DNA of 64,000 bases from Rhodococcus sp. ARC_M5 (GTDB lineage Bacteria; Actinomycetota; Actinomycetes; Mycobacteriales; Mycobacteriaceae): NCBI RefSeq assembly GCF_022810405.1, contig NZ_JALGQE010000006.1:62001-126000 (forward strand), written 5' to 3'. Within the stretch, counting starts at the first letter, position 1. The number at the start of each line of letters is the position of its first letter. The notes beneath the pieces are model-generated. The model made no database searches. It had not been told where the DNA came from and saw nothing but the letters and a program-made list of their open reading frames with translations. Made by a program: the position numbers and the translations under genes. This document shows, piece by piece, positions 1 to 9,604 of this stretch.

Positions 1-845
1 CGTTTCTGCCCATCGCACTCGCGATCGTCATGTTCGGACTCGGCTTGTCGCTGACCGTCGAGGATTTCCGACGCACCGCACGCACGCCGCGGGCCGTTGT
101 GATGGCCCTGGCTCTTCAGATCCTGGTTCTTCCGGTTCTCGCATTCGGACTGATTCTTCTGTTCGACCTACCGCCGTTACTGGCTGTCGGAGTGATGCTG
201 CTGGCCGCCTCGCCGGGCGGGACCACCGCGAACCTGTTCTCACACCTGTTCCGTGGGGACGTGGCACTCAACGTCACGTTGACTGCGGTCAATTCGGTTC
301 TGGCGGCCGTGACCGTTCCCGTCATCACCAACTTCGCCATCGCTTACTTCGATGCAGACGGTGAATTGGGCCTGCAGTTCGGCAAGATCGTGCAGGTCAT
401 AGCTATCGTATTGATTCCGGTCGCACTCGGAATGCTGGTGCGCAATCGCTCTCTGGCGTTCGCCGAACGCGCGGATCGACCGGTCCGGATCTTCTCGATC
501 GTCATCTTGGTGTCGGTGGCGGTCGGCGCTCTCATCGGCGAGCGATCCAACGTTGTCGGTTACCTCGAACAGGTCGGACTGGTGACGGGGTTGTTCTGCT
601 TCGCAAGCCTCGCCATCGGCTACGGTGCTGCGCGACTGCTGAAGATGGGTGAGCCGCAGTCGATCGCGATCTCGATGGAAATCGGAATCCACAACACCAC
701 CGTTGCCCTCACAGTCGCATTGAGCGTGCTCGGAAGCACTGAGGTGGCGATACCGGCCGCTGTCTACTCGTTCCTCATGTACGTATTGGCCACAGCATTC
801 GGCTATCTGGTTTCCGGACGGACCCGCACACAGGTCTCGTCATGA
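1..845 (+). CDS. Bile acid:sodium symporter (BASS) family protein, 5'-truncated by window edge
   Basis: The reading frame is already open at base 3, before the first ATG at 30, so the N-terminus lies outside the window. About 280 residues are visible, with a series of hydrophobic segments typical of a polytopic inner-membrane protein. The opening MFGLGLSLTVEDF and the later Gly/Ser/Asn-rich stretch around SPGGTTANLFSHL are characteristic of the BASS fold. The family includes bacterial sodium-coupled transporters of organic anions or bile-acid-like compounds; the substrate cannot be read from the sequence. The gene ends 40 bp before a strong hairpin that probably also serves the tRNA on the opposite strand. 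Family call firm, function open. Confidence 0.8.
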   Translation, partial: FLPIALAIVMFGLGLSLTVEDFRRTARTPRAVVMALALQILVLPVLAFGLILLFDLPPLLAVGVMLLAASPGGTTANLFSHLFRGDVALNVTLTAVNSVLAAVTVPVITNFAIAYFDADGELGLQFGKIVQVIAIVLIPVALGMLVRNRSLAFAERADRPVRIFSIVILVSVAVGALIGERSNVVGYLEQVGLVTGLFCFASLAIGYGAARLLKMGEPQSIAISMEIGIHNTTVALTVALSVLGSTEVAIPAAVYSFLMYVLATAFGYLVSGRTRTQVSS

Positions 846-885
846 GGTCGGGCAGTACGGATCGAAGGCGACGCCGGCACAAAAA

Positions 886-915
886 GGTCCGGCCCCCGTG
901 GTAGGGGGCCGGACC
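886..915. terminator. Perfect 12-bp hairpin between BASS gene and minus-strand tRNA-Val
   Basis: GGTCCGGCCCCC and its exact reverse complement GGGGGCCGGACC are separated by GTGGTA. It lies just downstream of the plus-strand transporter and just downstream of the minus-strand tRNA-Val, so it can terminate both. An A-run at 881-885 becomes a U-run after the stem for minus-strand transcripts, so it is best suited to the tRNA transcript. Confidence 0.75.
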
Positions 916-926
916 TGGTCGAACTC

Positions 927-1001
927 TGGTGCGCGATACTGGGATTGAACCAGTGACCTCTTCCGTGTCAGGGAAGCGCTCTCCCGCTGAGCTAATCGCG
1001 C
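927..1001 (-). tRNA. tRNA-Val (anticodon GAC)
   Basis: The reverse complement begins GCGCGAT and ends ATCGCGC plus A, forming a perfect 7-bp acceptor stem, and the CCA end is encoded (927-929). The D-arm TAGCTCAGCGGGAGAGC and T-loop GGTTCAATCCC are canonical. The anticodon loop CTGACAC gives anticodon GAC, valine. Confidence 0.95.
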
Positions 1002-1038
1002 GTGTCCTCGCATCGGTCTTGCGACCGATGCACTAGCG

Positions 1039-1109
1039 AGGTGGAGACGGGAATCGAACCCGTGTGCACGGCTTTGCAGGCCGTTGCCTCACCACTCGGC
1101 CACTCCACC
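1039..1109 (-). tRNA. tRNA-Cys (anticodon GCA)
   Basis: The reverse complement starts GGTGGAG and ends CTCCACC followed by T; U73 is the known cysteine discriminator base. The anticodon loop CTGCAAA gives GCA, and the T-arm GGGTTCGATTCCC is intact. CCA is not encoded. It lies between tRNA-Val and tRNA-Gly on the same strand and is probably co-transcribed with them. Confidence 0.95.
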
Positions 1110-1126
1110 ATGGGTCGAGACCCTCG

Positions 1127-1198
1127 AGCGGATGACGGGATTCGAACCCGCGACCCTCACCTTGGCAAGGTGATGCGCTACCACTGCGCCACATCCGC
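1127..1198 (-). tRNA. tRNA-Gly (anticodon GCC)
   Basis: The reverse complement starts GCGGATG and ends CATCCGC plus T. The anticodon stem-loop CACCTTGCCAAGGTG presents GCC, glycine. The T-arm GGGTTCGAATCCC is intact and CCA is not encoded. It is the first gene of the minus-strand Gly-Cys-Val tRNA group. The 243 bp between it and the plus-strand tRNA-Val should hold divergent promoters; no clear gene was found there. Confidence 0.95.
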
Positions 1199-1441
1199 AT
1201 ACCCCGGAGGCGCTCACTGCTGGGCAGTTGTTGTCTCCGTGGTGCGGGGAAAACATTAACCCAACGGGAGTGAAACTCACAAATCTCGTGGTCAGCTGCG
1301 GAATTCGGTCGATTCACGCATGTGAACGACGTGAAAGCAGAGACGTGACGGGACTTGCCGAGGCAGTGCGACGACGTCTTCGCCGATCGGGCAGGCGATT
1401 CGGTTCGCCGCGGCACCTCGTGTTAATGTTTTGCCTCGTTC

Positions 1442-1513
1442 GGTCCCGTGGCTCAGTGGGAGAGCGTCCGCTTCACACGCGGAAGGTCGCTGGTTCGATC
1501 CCAGCCGGGACCA
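1442..1513 (+). tRNA. tRNA-Val (anticodon CAC)
   Basis: GGTCCCG at the 5' end pairs with CGGGACC at 1506-1512, followed by A73. The anticodon stem-loop CCGCTTCACACGCGG presents CAC, valine. The T-arm GGTTCGATCCC is canonical and CCA is not encoded. It stands alone on the plus strand and is followed at once by a strong hairpin. Confidence 0.95.
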
Positions 1514-1517
1514 CAGG

Positions 1518-1556
1518 AGAGAAGGCCCGCACCGCTTGCCGGTGTGGGCCTTCTCT
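1518..1556 (+). terminator. 17-bp hairpin terminator of tRNA-Val(CAC)
   Basis: The arms at 1518-1534 and 1540-1556 pair over 17 positions with one G-T wobble and a 5-nt loop. It starts 5 nt after the tRNA. There is only a short U-run, as is common in high-GC actinobacteria. Confidence 0.75.
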
Positions 1557-1570
1557 GCGTTCGAGGCCGG

Positions 1571-1576
1571 TAACCT
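1571..1576 (+). promoter_or_regulatory. Candidate -10 box (TAACCT), leaderless-type start
   Basis: TAACCT matches the actinobacterial TAnnnT -10 consensus. It ends 6 nt before the GTG of the next gene, so transcription would start at or next to the start codon. No Shine-Dalgarno sequence is visible. Inferred from spacing only. Confidence 0.4.
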
Positions 1577-1582
1577 GAGCCG

Positions 1583-2032
1583 GTGAGCACCGAACAGTCG
1601 AAGCCTCAGGCCGTTGCCGACCAGGGTCCGATGGACACCGCCAAGGTGAAGCACCGGCGCTTCCGGGCACGCATCGCCGAGAACAGGTCCCTCGACCTCA
1701 CGTACCGAATCACGGTCGGTGTCGTCGGCACCGTTGTGTTGGTGCTGGGTGTACTGGCCATTCCCTACCCGGGCCCCGGTTGGTTGATCGTGTTCGCGGG
1801 ACTGGGCATCCTGGCCTCGGAATTCGCGTGGGCCAAGAGTGCGCTGCGATTCGTCCGTAAGAGATACGACGCGTTCATGGCGTGGTTCTCGGCGCAGTCG
1901 ATGTTCGTCAAGGGACTCGGCGTGCTGTTCACCACGGTCGTCGTGCTGGCGACGCTGTGGCTGCTGGGCACGTTCGCGCTGGTCGGGGGTTGGATCGGTC
2001 TGGACTGGGCATGGCTCGACAGTCCGATCTGA
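1583..2032 (+). CDS. PGPGW-motif transmembrane protein (TIGR02611 family)
   Basis: A 149-residue protein. A basic, soluble N-terminus of about 45 residues is followed by a hydrophobic segment containing the signature YPGPGWLIVFAGLGILASEF, a short amphipathic link and a second hydrophobic region near the C-terminus. The PGPGW motif defines a small actinobacterial membrane-protein family of unknown function. The GTG at 1583 is chosen because it lies 6 nt after a TAACCT box, suggesting a leaderless mRNA. The gene sits between tRNA-Val and thrS, and no role can be inferred from the context. Confidence 0.8.
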   Translation: MSTEQSKPQAVADQGPMDTAKVKHRRFRARIAENRSLDLTYRITVGVVGTVVLVLGVLAIPYPGPGWLIVFAGLGILASEFAWAKSALRFVRKRYDAFMAWFSAQSMFVKGLGVLFTTVVVLATLWLLGTFALVGGWIGLDWAWLDSPI

Positions 2033-2074
2033 CGAACGCGTTGCGCTGAGGCCAATCGAGTGGACCGTTGCCGA

Positions 2075-2080
2075 TAGGCT
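2075..2080 (+). promoter_or_regulatory. Candidate -10 box (TAGGCT) for thrS
   Basis: TAGGCT fits TAnnnT and lies 47 nt before the thrS GTG, leaving a leader of about 40 nt with a GAGGAG ribosome binding site. No convincing -35 hexamer is present. Confidence 0.35.
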
Positions 2081-2127
2081 GTCGGAGGCCTTCCTGGCCA
2101 GAAGAATCGATCGAGGAGTACTTCGCT

Positions 2128-4194
2128 GTGAGCATGCCCGTTGTCGCCGCTGTTTCGCCCGCCCGCATCATGGTGCCGGCCGGAACGACGGCAGGTACGG
2201 CGCTCCGCGACACCGGCCTGCCGAACAAGGGACCCGACGCCATCGTCGTCGTGCGCGATCCCGACGGCAAGCTCCGTGATCTGTCGTGGGCACCGGAGGG
2301 CGACACCGAGGTCGAGCCCGTTCCGGCGAACACCGAGGACGGACGAAGCGTCATCAGGCACTCGGCTGCTCACGTGCTGGCGCAGGCCGTTCAAGAACTC
2401 TTCCCCGACGCGAAGCTGGGCATCGGACCGTTCATCAAGGACGGTTTCTACTACGACTTCGACGTGAAGCAGCCGTTCACCCCCGAGGATCTGACGGCTC
2501 TCGAAAAGAAGATGAAGCAGATCGTCAAAGCCGGACAGCGGTTTTCGCGTCGGGTGTACGAGTCGGTGGAGCAGGCCCGCGAGGAGTTGGCGGACGAGCC
2601 GTACAAGCTCGAGCTGATCGACGACAAGTCCGGCATCGACGATCCCGAGGTCATGGAGGTCGGCGGGGGAGAGCTGACCGCGTACGACAACCTCAATCCC
2701 CGGACCGGCGACCGCATCTGGGGCGATCTGTGCCGCGGACCGCACATCCCCACCACCAAGTACGTACCCGCGTTCAAGCTCACCCGCAGTTCGGCTGCGT
2801 ACTGGCGCGGCAATCAGGACAACGCCGGCCTGCAGCGCATCTACGGAACCGCATGGGAGTCCGTCGAGGCGCTCGATGCGCATCTGGAGCTGTTGGCCGA
2901 GGCGGAACGTCGTGATCATCGCAAGCTGGGATCCGAGCTGGACCTGTTCAGCTTCCCCGACGAACTGGGCTCAGGTCTGCCGGTGTTCCATCCCAAGGGT
3001 GGAGTGATCCGCAACGAGCTGGAGAACTACTCGCGCCAGCGGCACATCGAAGAGGGATACGAGTTCGTCAACACCCCGCACATCACCAAGGGCCATCTCT
3101 ACGAGGTCTCGGGTCACCTCGATTGGTACCGGGACGGCATGTTCCCGGCGATGCACCTGGATGCCGAACTCGACGAGAACGGTGACGTGCGCAAGCCCGG
3201 CCAGGACTACTACCTCAAGCCGATGAACTGCCCGATGCACAACCTCATCTTCCGTTCCCGCGGCCGCTCGTACCGTGAGCTGCCGTTGCGCCTGTTCGAG
3301 TTCGGCTCGGTGTACCGCTACGAGAAGTCCGGCGTCATCCACGGTCTGACCCGGGTGCGCGGCATGACCCAGGACGACGCGCACATCTTCTGCACGCGCG
3401 AGCAGATGCGCGGCGAACTCACCAGCACCCTCGAATTCGTCCTCGGACTGCTCAAGGACTACGGACTCGATGATTTCTATCTCGAACTCTCCACTCGCAA
3501 CCCGGAGAAGTCGGTCGGCAGCGACGAGGTCTGGGAAGAAGCGACCAACACCCTCGCCGAGGTCGCGGCGGCGTCGGGTCTGAACCTCGTGCCCGATCCG
3601 GGTGGTGCCGCGTTCTACGGACCGAAGATCTCGGTGCAGGCCAAGGATGCGCTGGGGCGCACCTGGCAGATGTCGACCATTCAGCTCGACTTCAACCTGC
3701 CCGAACGCTTCGAACTCGAATACACCGGCTCGGGCGGAACCAAGGAACGCCCGGTGATGATCCACCGCGCGTTGTTCGGTTCCATCGAACGATTCTTCGG
3801 GGTGCTCACCGAGCACTACGCCGGTGCCTTCCCGGCCTGGCTCGCACCGGTCCAGGTGGTCGGCATCCCGGTTGCCGAGGTCTACCAGGACCACCTGTTC
3901 GCGGTCGTGAACGAGCTGAAGAAGCGGGGAGTGCGCGCAGAGGTCGACGCCAGTGACGACCGGATGCAGAAGAAGATCTTCAACCAGACCGCCCAGAAGG
4001 TCCCCTTCATGCTTCTCGCCGGCGAACGCGACGTCGAAGCGGGTGCGGTGAGCTTCCGATTCCGGGACGGCACGCAGGTCAACGGCGTCCCCGTCGCCGA
4101 TGCCATCACTGTCGTCACCGACTGGATCTCCCAGCGCAACAACGCATCACCGACCGCCGAACTCATGCAGACCGAACCCGCAGGAGCGAGCTGA
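2128..4194 (+). CDS. thrS: Threonine--tRNA ligase
   Basis: Charges tRNA-Thr with threonine. The 688-residue product has the full family layout: an N-terminal TGS domain (about 1-65), the editing domain with HSAAH (His78/His82), and a class II core. The zinc ligands are Cys in MNCPMH (about 368), the nearby His, and His546 in [12 protein letters not shown]. Motif 2 is [10 protein letters not shown], and the C-terminus is an anticodon-binding domain. The frame is open further upstream, but GTG 2128 is preferred: GAGGAG lies 9 nt before it and the length then matches actinobacterial ThrRS. The next gene (HIT protein) starts 2 nt after the stop, as in mycobacteria. Confidence 0.95.
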   Translation: MSMPVVAAVSPARIMVPAGTTAGTALRDTGLPNKGPDAIVVVRDPDGKLRDLSWAPEGDTEVEPVPANTEDGRSVIRHSAAHVLAQAVQELFPDAKLGIGPFIKDGFYYDFDVKQPFTPEDLTALEKKMKQIVKAGQRFSRRVYESVEQAREELADEPYKLELIDDKSGIDDPEVMEVGGGELTAYDNLNPRTGDRIWGDLCRGPHIPTTKYVPAFKLTRSSAAYWRGNQDNAGLQRIYGTAWESVEALDAHLELLAEAERRDHRKLGSELDLFSFPDELGSGLPVFHPKGGVIRNELENYSRQRHIEEGYEFVNTPHITKGHLYEVSGHLDWYRDGMFPAMHLDAELDENGDVRKPGQDYYLKPMNCPMHNLIFRSRGRSYRELPLRLFEFGSVYRYEKSGVIHGLTRVRGMTQDDAHIFCTREQMRGELTSTLEFVLGLLKDYGLDDFYLELSTRNPEKSVGSDEVWEEATNTLAEVAAASGLNLVPDPGGAAFYGPKISVQAKDALGRTWQMSTIQLDFNLPERFELEYTGSGGTKERPVMIHRALFGSIERFFGVLTEHYAGAFPAWLAPVQVVGIPVAEVYQDHLFAVVNELKKRGVRAEVDASDDRMQKKIFNQTAQKVPFMLLAGERDVEAGAVSFRFRDGTQVNGVPVADAITVVTDWISQRNNASPTAELMQTEPAGAS

Positions 4195-4196
4195 CC

Positions 4197-4739
4197 ATGT
4201 CGGAACAGGACGAATCGATCGTCGTCACCGGGGCCGGTGAGCCCGATCGGCTGCAGCGACTGTGGACGCCGCACCGGATGTCCTACATCGCCGAGGCCCC
4301 GCGGGGGTCGGCGAAGTCGAACGAGCCGTTCTCCGACATCCCCAAGATGAGCGACGAGGACGGTCTCGTCGTCGCGCGAGGCGAGTCGGTCTACGCGGTC
4401 TTGAACCTGTACCCGTACAACCCCGGCCACACGATGATCGTGCCGTATCGCCGCGTCGCGGCGCTCGAAGACCTCACGCCCGCCGAGAGCGCCGAGCTGA
4501 TGGCGTTCACGCAGCAGTTGATTCGCGTCATCAAGCGGGTGTCCAGTCCGCACGGCTTCAACGTCGGCCTGAACCTCGGTGCTGCAGCAGGTGGATCGCT
4601 TGCCGAACACCTGCACCAGCACATCGTGCCCCGGTGGGGCGGCGACGCGAACTTCATCACCGTGATCAGCGGCGCAAAAGTCATGCCGCAGTTGCTTCGT
4701 GACACTCGGGCCCTGCTCGCGTCGGCCTGGAACGAATGA
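4197..4739 (+). CDS. HIT-family diadenosine tetraphosphate (Ap4A) phosphorylase
   Basis: A 180-residue histidine-triad protein. The triad is in HLHQHIVPRW (His138/140/142), and the HIT core NPGHTMIVPYRR precedes it. The M. tuberculosis gene in the same position (Rv2613c) has been characterised as an Ap4A phosphorylase, which cleaves Ap4A with phosphate to ATP and ADP. The shared position beside thrS and pgsA supports the same role here. Aminoacyl-tRNA synthetases make Ap4A as a by-product, so adjacency to thrS is suggestive. Another HIT hydrolase activity cannot be excluded from sequence alone. Confidence 0.85.
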   Translation: MSEQDESIVVTGAGEPDRLQRLWTPHRMSYIAEAPRGSAKSNEPFSDIPKMSDEDGLVVARGESVYAVLNLYPYNPGHTMIVPYRRVAALEDLTPAESAELMAFTQQLIRVIKRVSSPHGFNVGLNLGAAAGGSLAEHLHQHIVPRWGGDANFITVISGAKVMPQLLRDTRALLASAWNE

Positions 4740-4764
4740 ACCACAGGCGAGAGGAGCACGCGCC

Positions 4765-5448
4765 GTGCTGAGCATTTTCGGCCGTGCGCCGGTCTCGAAG
4801 GTGACCGCCCCGCTCGGGCGCGCCCTCAACAGCACCGGACTCACCCCCAATTCGGTGACGATCATCGGCACCGTCGTCACCGTCACAGCCGCGGTCACCA
4901 TGTACCCGGCCGGCTACCTGTGGTGGGGTTCGGTCGTCATCACCCTGTTCGTGTTGTTCGACATGCTCGACGGTGCCATGGCGCGGGCTCGGGGCGGTGG
5001 CACCAAGTACGGTGCCGTCCTCGATGCGACGTGCGATCGAGTGGCCGACGGTGCGATCTTCGGTGGCCTGGCCTGGTGGGCGGTGTACTCCGAGCAGGAC
5101 AAGCTGCTGCTCGTTGCCACCCTGATCTGCCTGGTCACCTCCCAGGTGATCTCCTACGCCAAGGCGCGCGCCGAGGCCAGCGGGCTCTCGGCCGACGGGG
5201 GTTGGATAGAACGCCCCGATCGCCTGGTCATCGTTCTCGTCGGTGCCGGATTCACCGGCGTCGGACGGCATTTCGACATTCCGTGGCTGGACAGTGTGAT
5301 CTACCCGGCGATGTGGATTCTCGCCGCCCTGAGCATCGTGACGGTGTTCCAACGGGTTCTCGCAGTCCGTGGATCCGAGGGCGCTCGCGACATCATCGTG
5401 CCTCCGGTGGCACCCGCATCCGACGACGGCGACGTGGCCGCGTCGTGA
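4765..5448 (+). CDS. pgsA: CDP-alcohol phosphatidyltransferase, phosphatidylinositol phosphate synthase
   Basis: A 227-residue integral membrane enzyme expected to join CDP-diacylglycerol to myo-inositol 3-phosphate, giving phosphatidylinositol phosphate, the first step toward PI and PIM. The CDP-alcohol signature is complete: Asp66-x2-Asp69-Gly-x2-Ala-Arg-x8-Gly-x3-Asp87-x3-Asp91. Several hydrophobic segments follow. An upstream in-frame start at 4699 would lie inside the HIT gene; GTG 4765, with GAGAGGAG 8 nt before it, is the better start. The stop overlaps the next GTG by 4 nt (GTGA). The PI rather than phosphatidylglycerol assignment rests on its place with patA and pimA. Confidence 0.9.
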   Translation: MLSIFGRAPVSKVTAPLGRALNSTGLTPNSVTIIGTVVTVTAAVTMYPAGYLWWGSVVITLFVLFDMLDGAMARARGGGTKYGAVLDATCDRVADGAIFGGLAWWAVYSEQDKLLLVATLICLVTSQVISYAKARAEASGLSADGGWIERPDRLVIVLVGAGFTGVGRHFDIPWLDSVIYPAMWILAALSIVTVFQRVLAVRGSEGARDIIVPPVAPASDDGDVAAS

Positions 5449-6350
5449 ATCTCTCCGAGAGAGCGAGCGACGCGGGCTACGCCGCCGGCTGGCGACTGGT
5501 CCGGGCTCTGCCCGAACCGGTGGCACGACGCCTGTTCGATCGCGGGGCCGACCTCGCGGCGACACGCAACGGTGGCCCTGATCAACTGCGTCGCAATCTC
5601 GCTCGTGTTCTCGGGACCACTCCCGCCGAGGTGCCCGACGAGCTGATTCGCGACAGCGTTCGCTCCTACGCTCGCTACTGGCGCGAGGCGTTTCGGTTGC
5701 CGTCGATGGATCTCGCTGCGCAGGCTGCCGTCATCGATCGGTGCGTGAACGGCAAGGAACATCTGGAGGGTGCGCTCGCCGCAGGTAGGGGAGTAGTGCT
5801 GGCGCTGCCGCACAGTGGCAATTGGGACATGGCCGGAATGTGGCTGGTGCGCACGCACGGTGGGCTCTCGACCGTGGCCGAACGTCTGAAGCCCGAATCT
5901 CTGTATCAGCGATTCGTCGCCTATCGGGAGAGCTTGGGATTCGAGATCTTTCCGCTCAGCGGCGGTGAGCAACCGCCGCTGCTCGCATTGTCCGAGAGGT
6001 TGCGCGAGAACAAGGTCGTGTGTCTGCTCGGTGAGCGAGATCTCGCCAAGCACGGGGTGCCGGTCACCTTCTTCGGTGAACCGACCCGGATGCCCGCGGG
6101 TGCTGCGAAGCTGGCGATCGACACCGGAGCGACGCTGCTGCCGGTGCACGGTTACTTCGACGGCGACGGCTGGGGCTTCGACATCTCGCCCGCAGTGGAC
6201 GTCTCGGCCGGAATCGGCCCCGCCACACAGGCGTTGGCCGATCATTTCGCTGCCGGAATCCGAGCTCACCCGGCCGACTGGCACATGCTCCAACCGCTGT
6301 GGATGAGCGACTGGTCGGCCGAGCGACGCGCCCGAATCGAGGGCGCGTGA
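5445..6350 (+). CDS. patA: Phosphatidylinositol mannoside acyltransferase (PatA-like)
   Basis: A 301-residue member of the lysophospholipid acyltransferase/LpxL-like fold with the HX4D catalytic motif in HSGNWD (His123, Asp128). In mycobacteria PatA acylates the 6-position of the mannose on PIM1 or PIM2 at the cytoplasmic face of the membrane. The frame is open well upstream, but the start is fixed at GTG 5445 because it overlaps the pgsA stop and gives the family length. Its own stop overlaps the pimA start in the same way, so pgsA, patA and pimA are translationally coupled and work in sequence on one lipid. Confidence 0.9.
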   Translation: MNLSERASDAGYAAGWRLVRALPEPVARRLFDRGADLAATRNGGPDQLRRNLARVLGTTPAEVPDELIRDSVRSYARYWREAFRLPSMDLAAQAAVIDRCVNGKEHLEGALAAGRGVVLALPHSGNWDMAGMWLVRTHGGLSTVAERLKPESLYQRFVAYRESLGFEIFPLSGGEQPPLLALSERLRENKVVCLLGERDLAKHGVPVTFFGEPTRMPAGAAKLAIDTGATLLPVHGYFDGDGWGFDISPAVDVSAGIGPATQALADHFAAGIRAHPADWHMLQPLWMSDWSAERRARIEGA

Positions 6351-7471
6351 GGATCGGCATGGTGTGCCCGTACTCGTTCGACGTTCCCGGTGGAGTGCAG
6401 GCACACGTTCAGCAGTTGGCCGAGGTGTTCATCGAACGGGGACATCGCGTCAGTGTCCTGGCACCGGCGTCCGACGACGTCGAGTTACCGGATTTCGTGG
6501 TGTCGGCCGGCGAGGCGCTCGCCATTCCGTACAACGGATCCGTCGCGCGGCTGCGATTCGGGCCGGTCACCTATTCGCGAATCCGTAAATGGATCTCCGA
6601 CAACGACTTCGACGTGTTGCACATCCACGAACCGAACGCGCCCAGCCTGTCGATGTTGGCGCTCAAGGCCGCGGACGGCCCGATCGTGGCCACCTTCCAC
6701 ACCTCGACGACGAAGTCCTTGGTGCTCAGCACCTTTCAGGGGGTGTTGCGTCCGTACCACGAGAAGATCAGCGGCCGTATCGCGGTGTCCGAGCTCGCCC
6801 GGCGCTGGCAGGTCGAGGCCCTGGGATCCGACGCCGTCGAGATCCCCAACGGAGTCGACGTGCCCGCATTCGCCGATGCCCCTGTGCTGGAGGGTTATCC
6901 ACGCGCCGGTCGCACCGTGCTCTTCCTCGGCCGGTTCGACGAACCGCGCAAAGGAATGGCCGTCCTGCTCGGCGCTCTGCCCACCCTCGTCGAATCCCAT
7001 CCCGACATCGAGATCCTCATCGTCGGCCGCGGCGACGAGGACAAGCTCCGCAAGGATGCCGGTGCACTCGCATCGCACCTGACATTCCTGGGGCAGGTGG
7101 ACGACGCGACCAAGGCATCCGCAATGCGCAGCGCCGACGTCTACTGCGCACCCAACCTCGGCGGTGAGAGCTTCGGCATCGTCCTCGTCGAGGCCATGGC
7201 CGCTGGAACACCCGTGGTGGCAAGCGAACTCGACGCATTCCGGCGGGTCCTGCGGGACGGCTCCTGCGGATTGCTGGTCCCGATCGACGATTCCGACGCC
7301 ATCGCCGCCGCAATCACCTCGATCCTGTCCGACGATGCCGTGCGTGCACGTCTGGTCGACGCCGCCTCCCTCGCCGTGACCACCTACGACTGGCCCGTCG
7401 TCGCCGAGCAGATCCTGCGTGTCTACGAAACCGTCACGCTCGGGGGCCAGAAAGTGCGGGCGGCGAACTGA
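6347..7471 (+). CDS. pimA: Phosphatidyl-myo-inositol alpha-mannosyltransferase
   Basis: A 374-residue GT4 (GT-B fold) glycosyltransferase that transfers the first mannose from GDP-mannose to phosphatidylinositol. The N-terminus VRIGMVCPYSFDVPGGVQ is nearly identical to mycobacterial PimA. The catalytic FHTSTTK His and the EX7E motif in GGESFGIVLVEAM (Glu274/Glu282) are present. The start GTG overlaps the patA stop. An in-frame ATG at 6299 would add residues from inside patA and is not favoured. The protein is expected to be cytosolic and membrane-associated. Confidence 0.95.
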   Translation: MRIGMVCPYSFDVPGGVQAHVQQLAEVFIERGHRVSVLAPASDDVELPDFVVSAGEALAIPYNGSVARLRFGPVTYSRIRKWISDNDFDVLHIHEPNAPSLSMLALKAADGPIVATFHTSTTKSLVLSTFQGVLRPYHEKISGRIAVSELARRWQVEALGSDAVEIPNGVDVPAFADAPVLEGYPRAGRTVLFLGRFDEPRKGMAVLLGALPTLVESHPDIEILIVGRGDEDKLRKDAGALASHLTFLGQVDDATKASAMRSADVYCAPNLGGESFGIVLVEAMAAGTPVVASELDAFRRVLRDGSCGLLVPIDDSDAIAAAITSILSDDAVRARLVDAASLAVTTYDWPVVAEQILRVYETVTLGGQKVRAAN

Positions 7472-8496
7472 TGACGCTCTCAGCGCTCACGATCCTGGTA
7501 CTCGGACTGATCGCGGTACTGATTCTCGTCGTCGGCCTGTGGGCGTACGGAACGGCCAACCGACTCGACCGCCTGCACGTCCGCACCGACCTCGCCTGGC
7601 AGGCGCTCGATGCAGCGCTCGCCCGCCGTGCCGTCGTCGCGCGAGCGGTGTCCGCTGCCACCCGCGACTCGGCCTCGTCGAGCAGAGAACTTGCCGCACT
7701 TGCCGATCGGGCCGAACGCGTCGACCGGTCGCAGCGCGAAGAGGCGGAGAACGCGGTGTCCATGGCGCTGGCCGTCGTCGAACCGAACTCCTTGCCCCCG
7801 CAACTGGTTGCCGAACTGGCCGATGCGGAGGCTCGCGTGCTCATCGCTCGCCGGTTCCACAACGATGCCGTTCGCGACACCCTCGCCCTGCGAGTCAGAC
7901 GTCCGGTCCGCTGGTTGCACCTCGGCGGAACTGCGGCCTTGCCGTCGTACTTCGAGATAGCAGAACGATCTGCTGCCGCGGCGTTCGGTAGCGAGAACCG
8001 CGCGACCCCGAGAACGTCCGCGCGGGTGGTGCTGCTCGACGAGCGCGGCCGTGTGCTGCTGCTGCGCGGACACGATCCGACGGTTCCCGACACCTTCTTC
8101 TGGTTCACCATCGGTGGGGCAGTGGAGAAGGGCGAGTCGCTTCGCGAGGCAGCGGTGCGCGAAGTACACGAGGAGACCGGACTGACCGTCGCTCCTGCCG
8201 ATCTGCGCGGTCCGTTGTGGCGCCGAGTTGCGACGTTCCCGTTCAACGGAACCCTGATCCGCTCCGAGGAATTGTTCTTCGCGATCCGAACGCAGGAGTT
8301 CGAGCCGCACAGTGCGGGATTCACGGACTTCGAGCGCCGCACCGTGACCGGCCACCAGTGGTGCACCGAGGCGGACATACGTGCGCTCAGCGCCGTCGGC
8401 GAGAACGTCTATCCCCAGGACTTGGCGGAACTGCTCGACGAAGTGAACGTGGCTCTCGCTCGACGCGGCGACCCGGACGTGCGCGCCATTCGGTAA
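7471..8496 (+). CDS. Membrane-anchored NUDIX hydrolase with LemA-like N-terminus
   Basis: A 341-residue two-part protein. One transmembrane helix (about 5-27) is followed by a helical, Arg/Ala/Glu-rich region to about residue 180 that resembles LemA-type coiled segments. A NUDIX domain follows, whose box GGAVEKGESLREAAVREVHEE (from Gly215) matches GX5EX7REUXEEXGU. NUDIX enzymes cleave nucleoside diphosphates linked to another moiety. The substrate is unknown, but 1-nt coupling to pimA (TGATG) and the parallel position of Rv2609c in M. tuberculosis suggest a role linked to PIM or sugar-nucleotide metabolism; that link is inference. Confidence 0.85.
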   Translation: MTLSALTILVLGLIAVLILVVGLWAYGTANRLDRLHVRTDLAWQALDAALARRAVVARAVSAATRDSASSSRELAALADRAERVDRSQREEAENAVSMALAVVEPNSLPPQLVAELADAEARVLIARRFHNDAVRDTLALRVRRPVRWLHLGGTAALPSYFEIAERSAAAAFGSENRATPRTSARVVLLDERGRVLLLRGHDPTVPDTFFWFTIGGAVEKGESLREAAVREVHEETGLTVAPADLRGPLWRRVATFPFNGTLIRSEELFFAIRTQEFEPHSAGFTDFERRTVTGHQWCTEADIRALSAVGENVYPQDLAELLDEVNVALARRGDPDVRAIR

Positions 8497-8652
8497 CCAG
8501 CTGGACCCTTTCGAGCAGTCCAGCAATCGTGAAGTGGTTATGGGATTCACAGGGGAGAAGGCCTACTGTTCTGGGCGCGACATCGCGCCGCGCGCGATCG
8601 CACCTATCAGTCCGGAGCGCCGTAACAGCGTCGAAGAACACAGGAGTTTCCC

Positions 8653-9594
<942 letters not shown>

Positions 9595-9604
9595 CGGTCC
9601 TCCG

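Noticed and set aside
1002-1259. Short plus-strand frame across the tRNA cluster
   Set aside because: It covers the minus-strand tRNA-Cys and tRNA-Gly genes, which explain the sequence fully.
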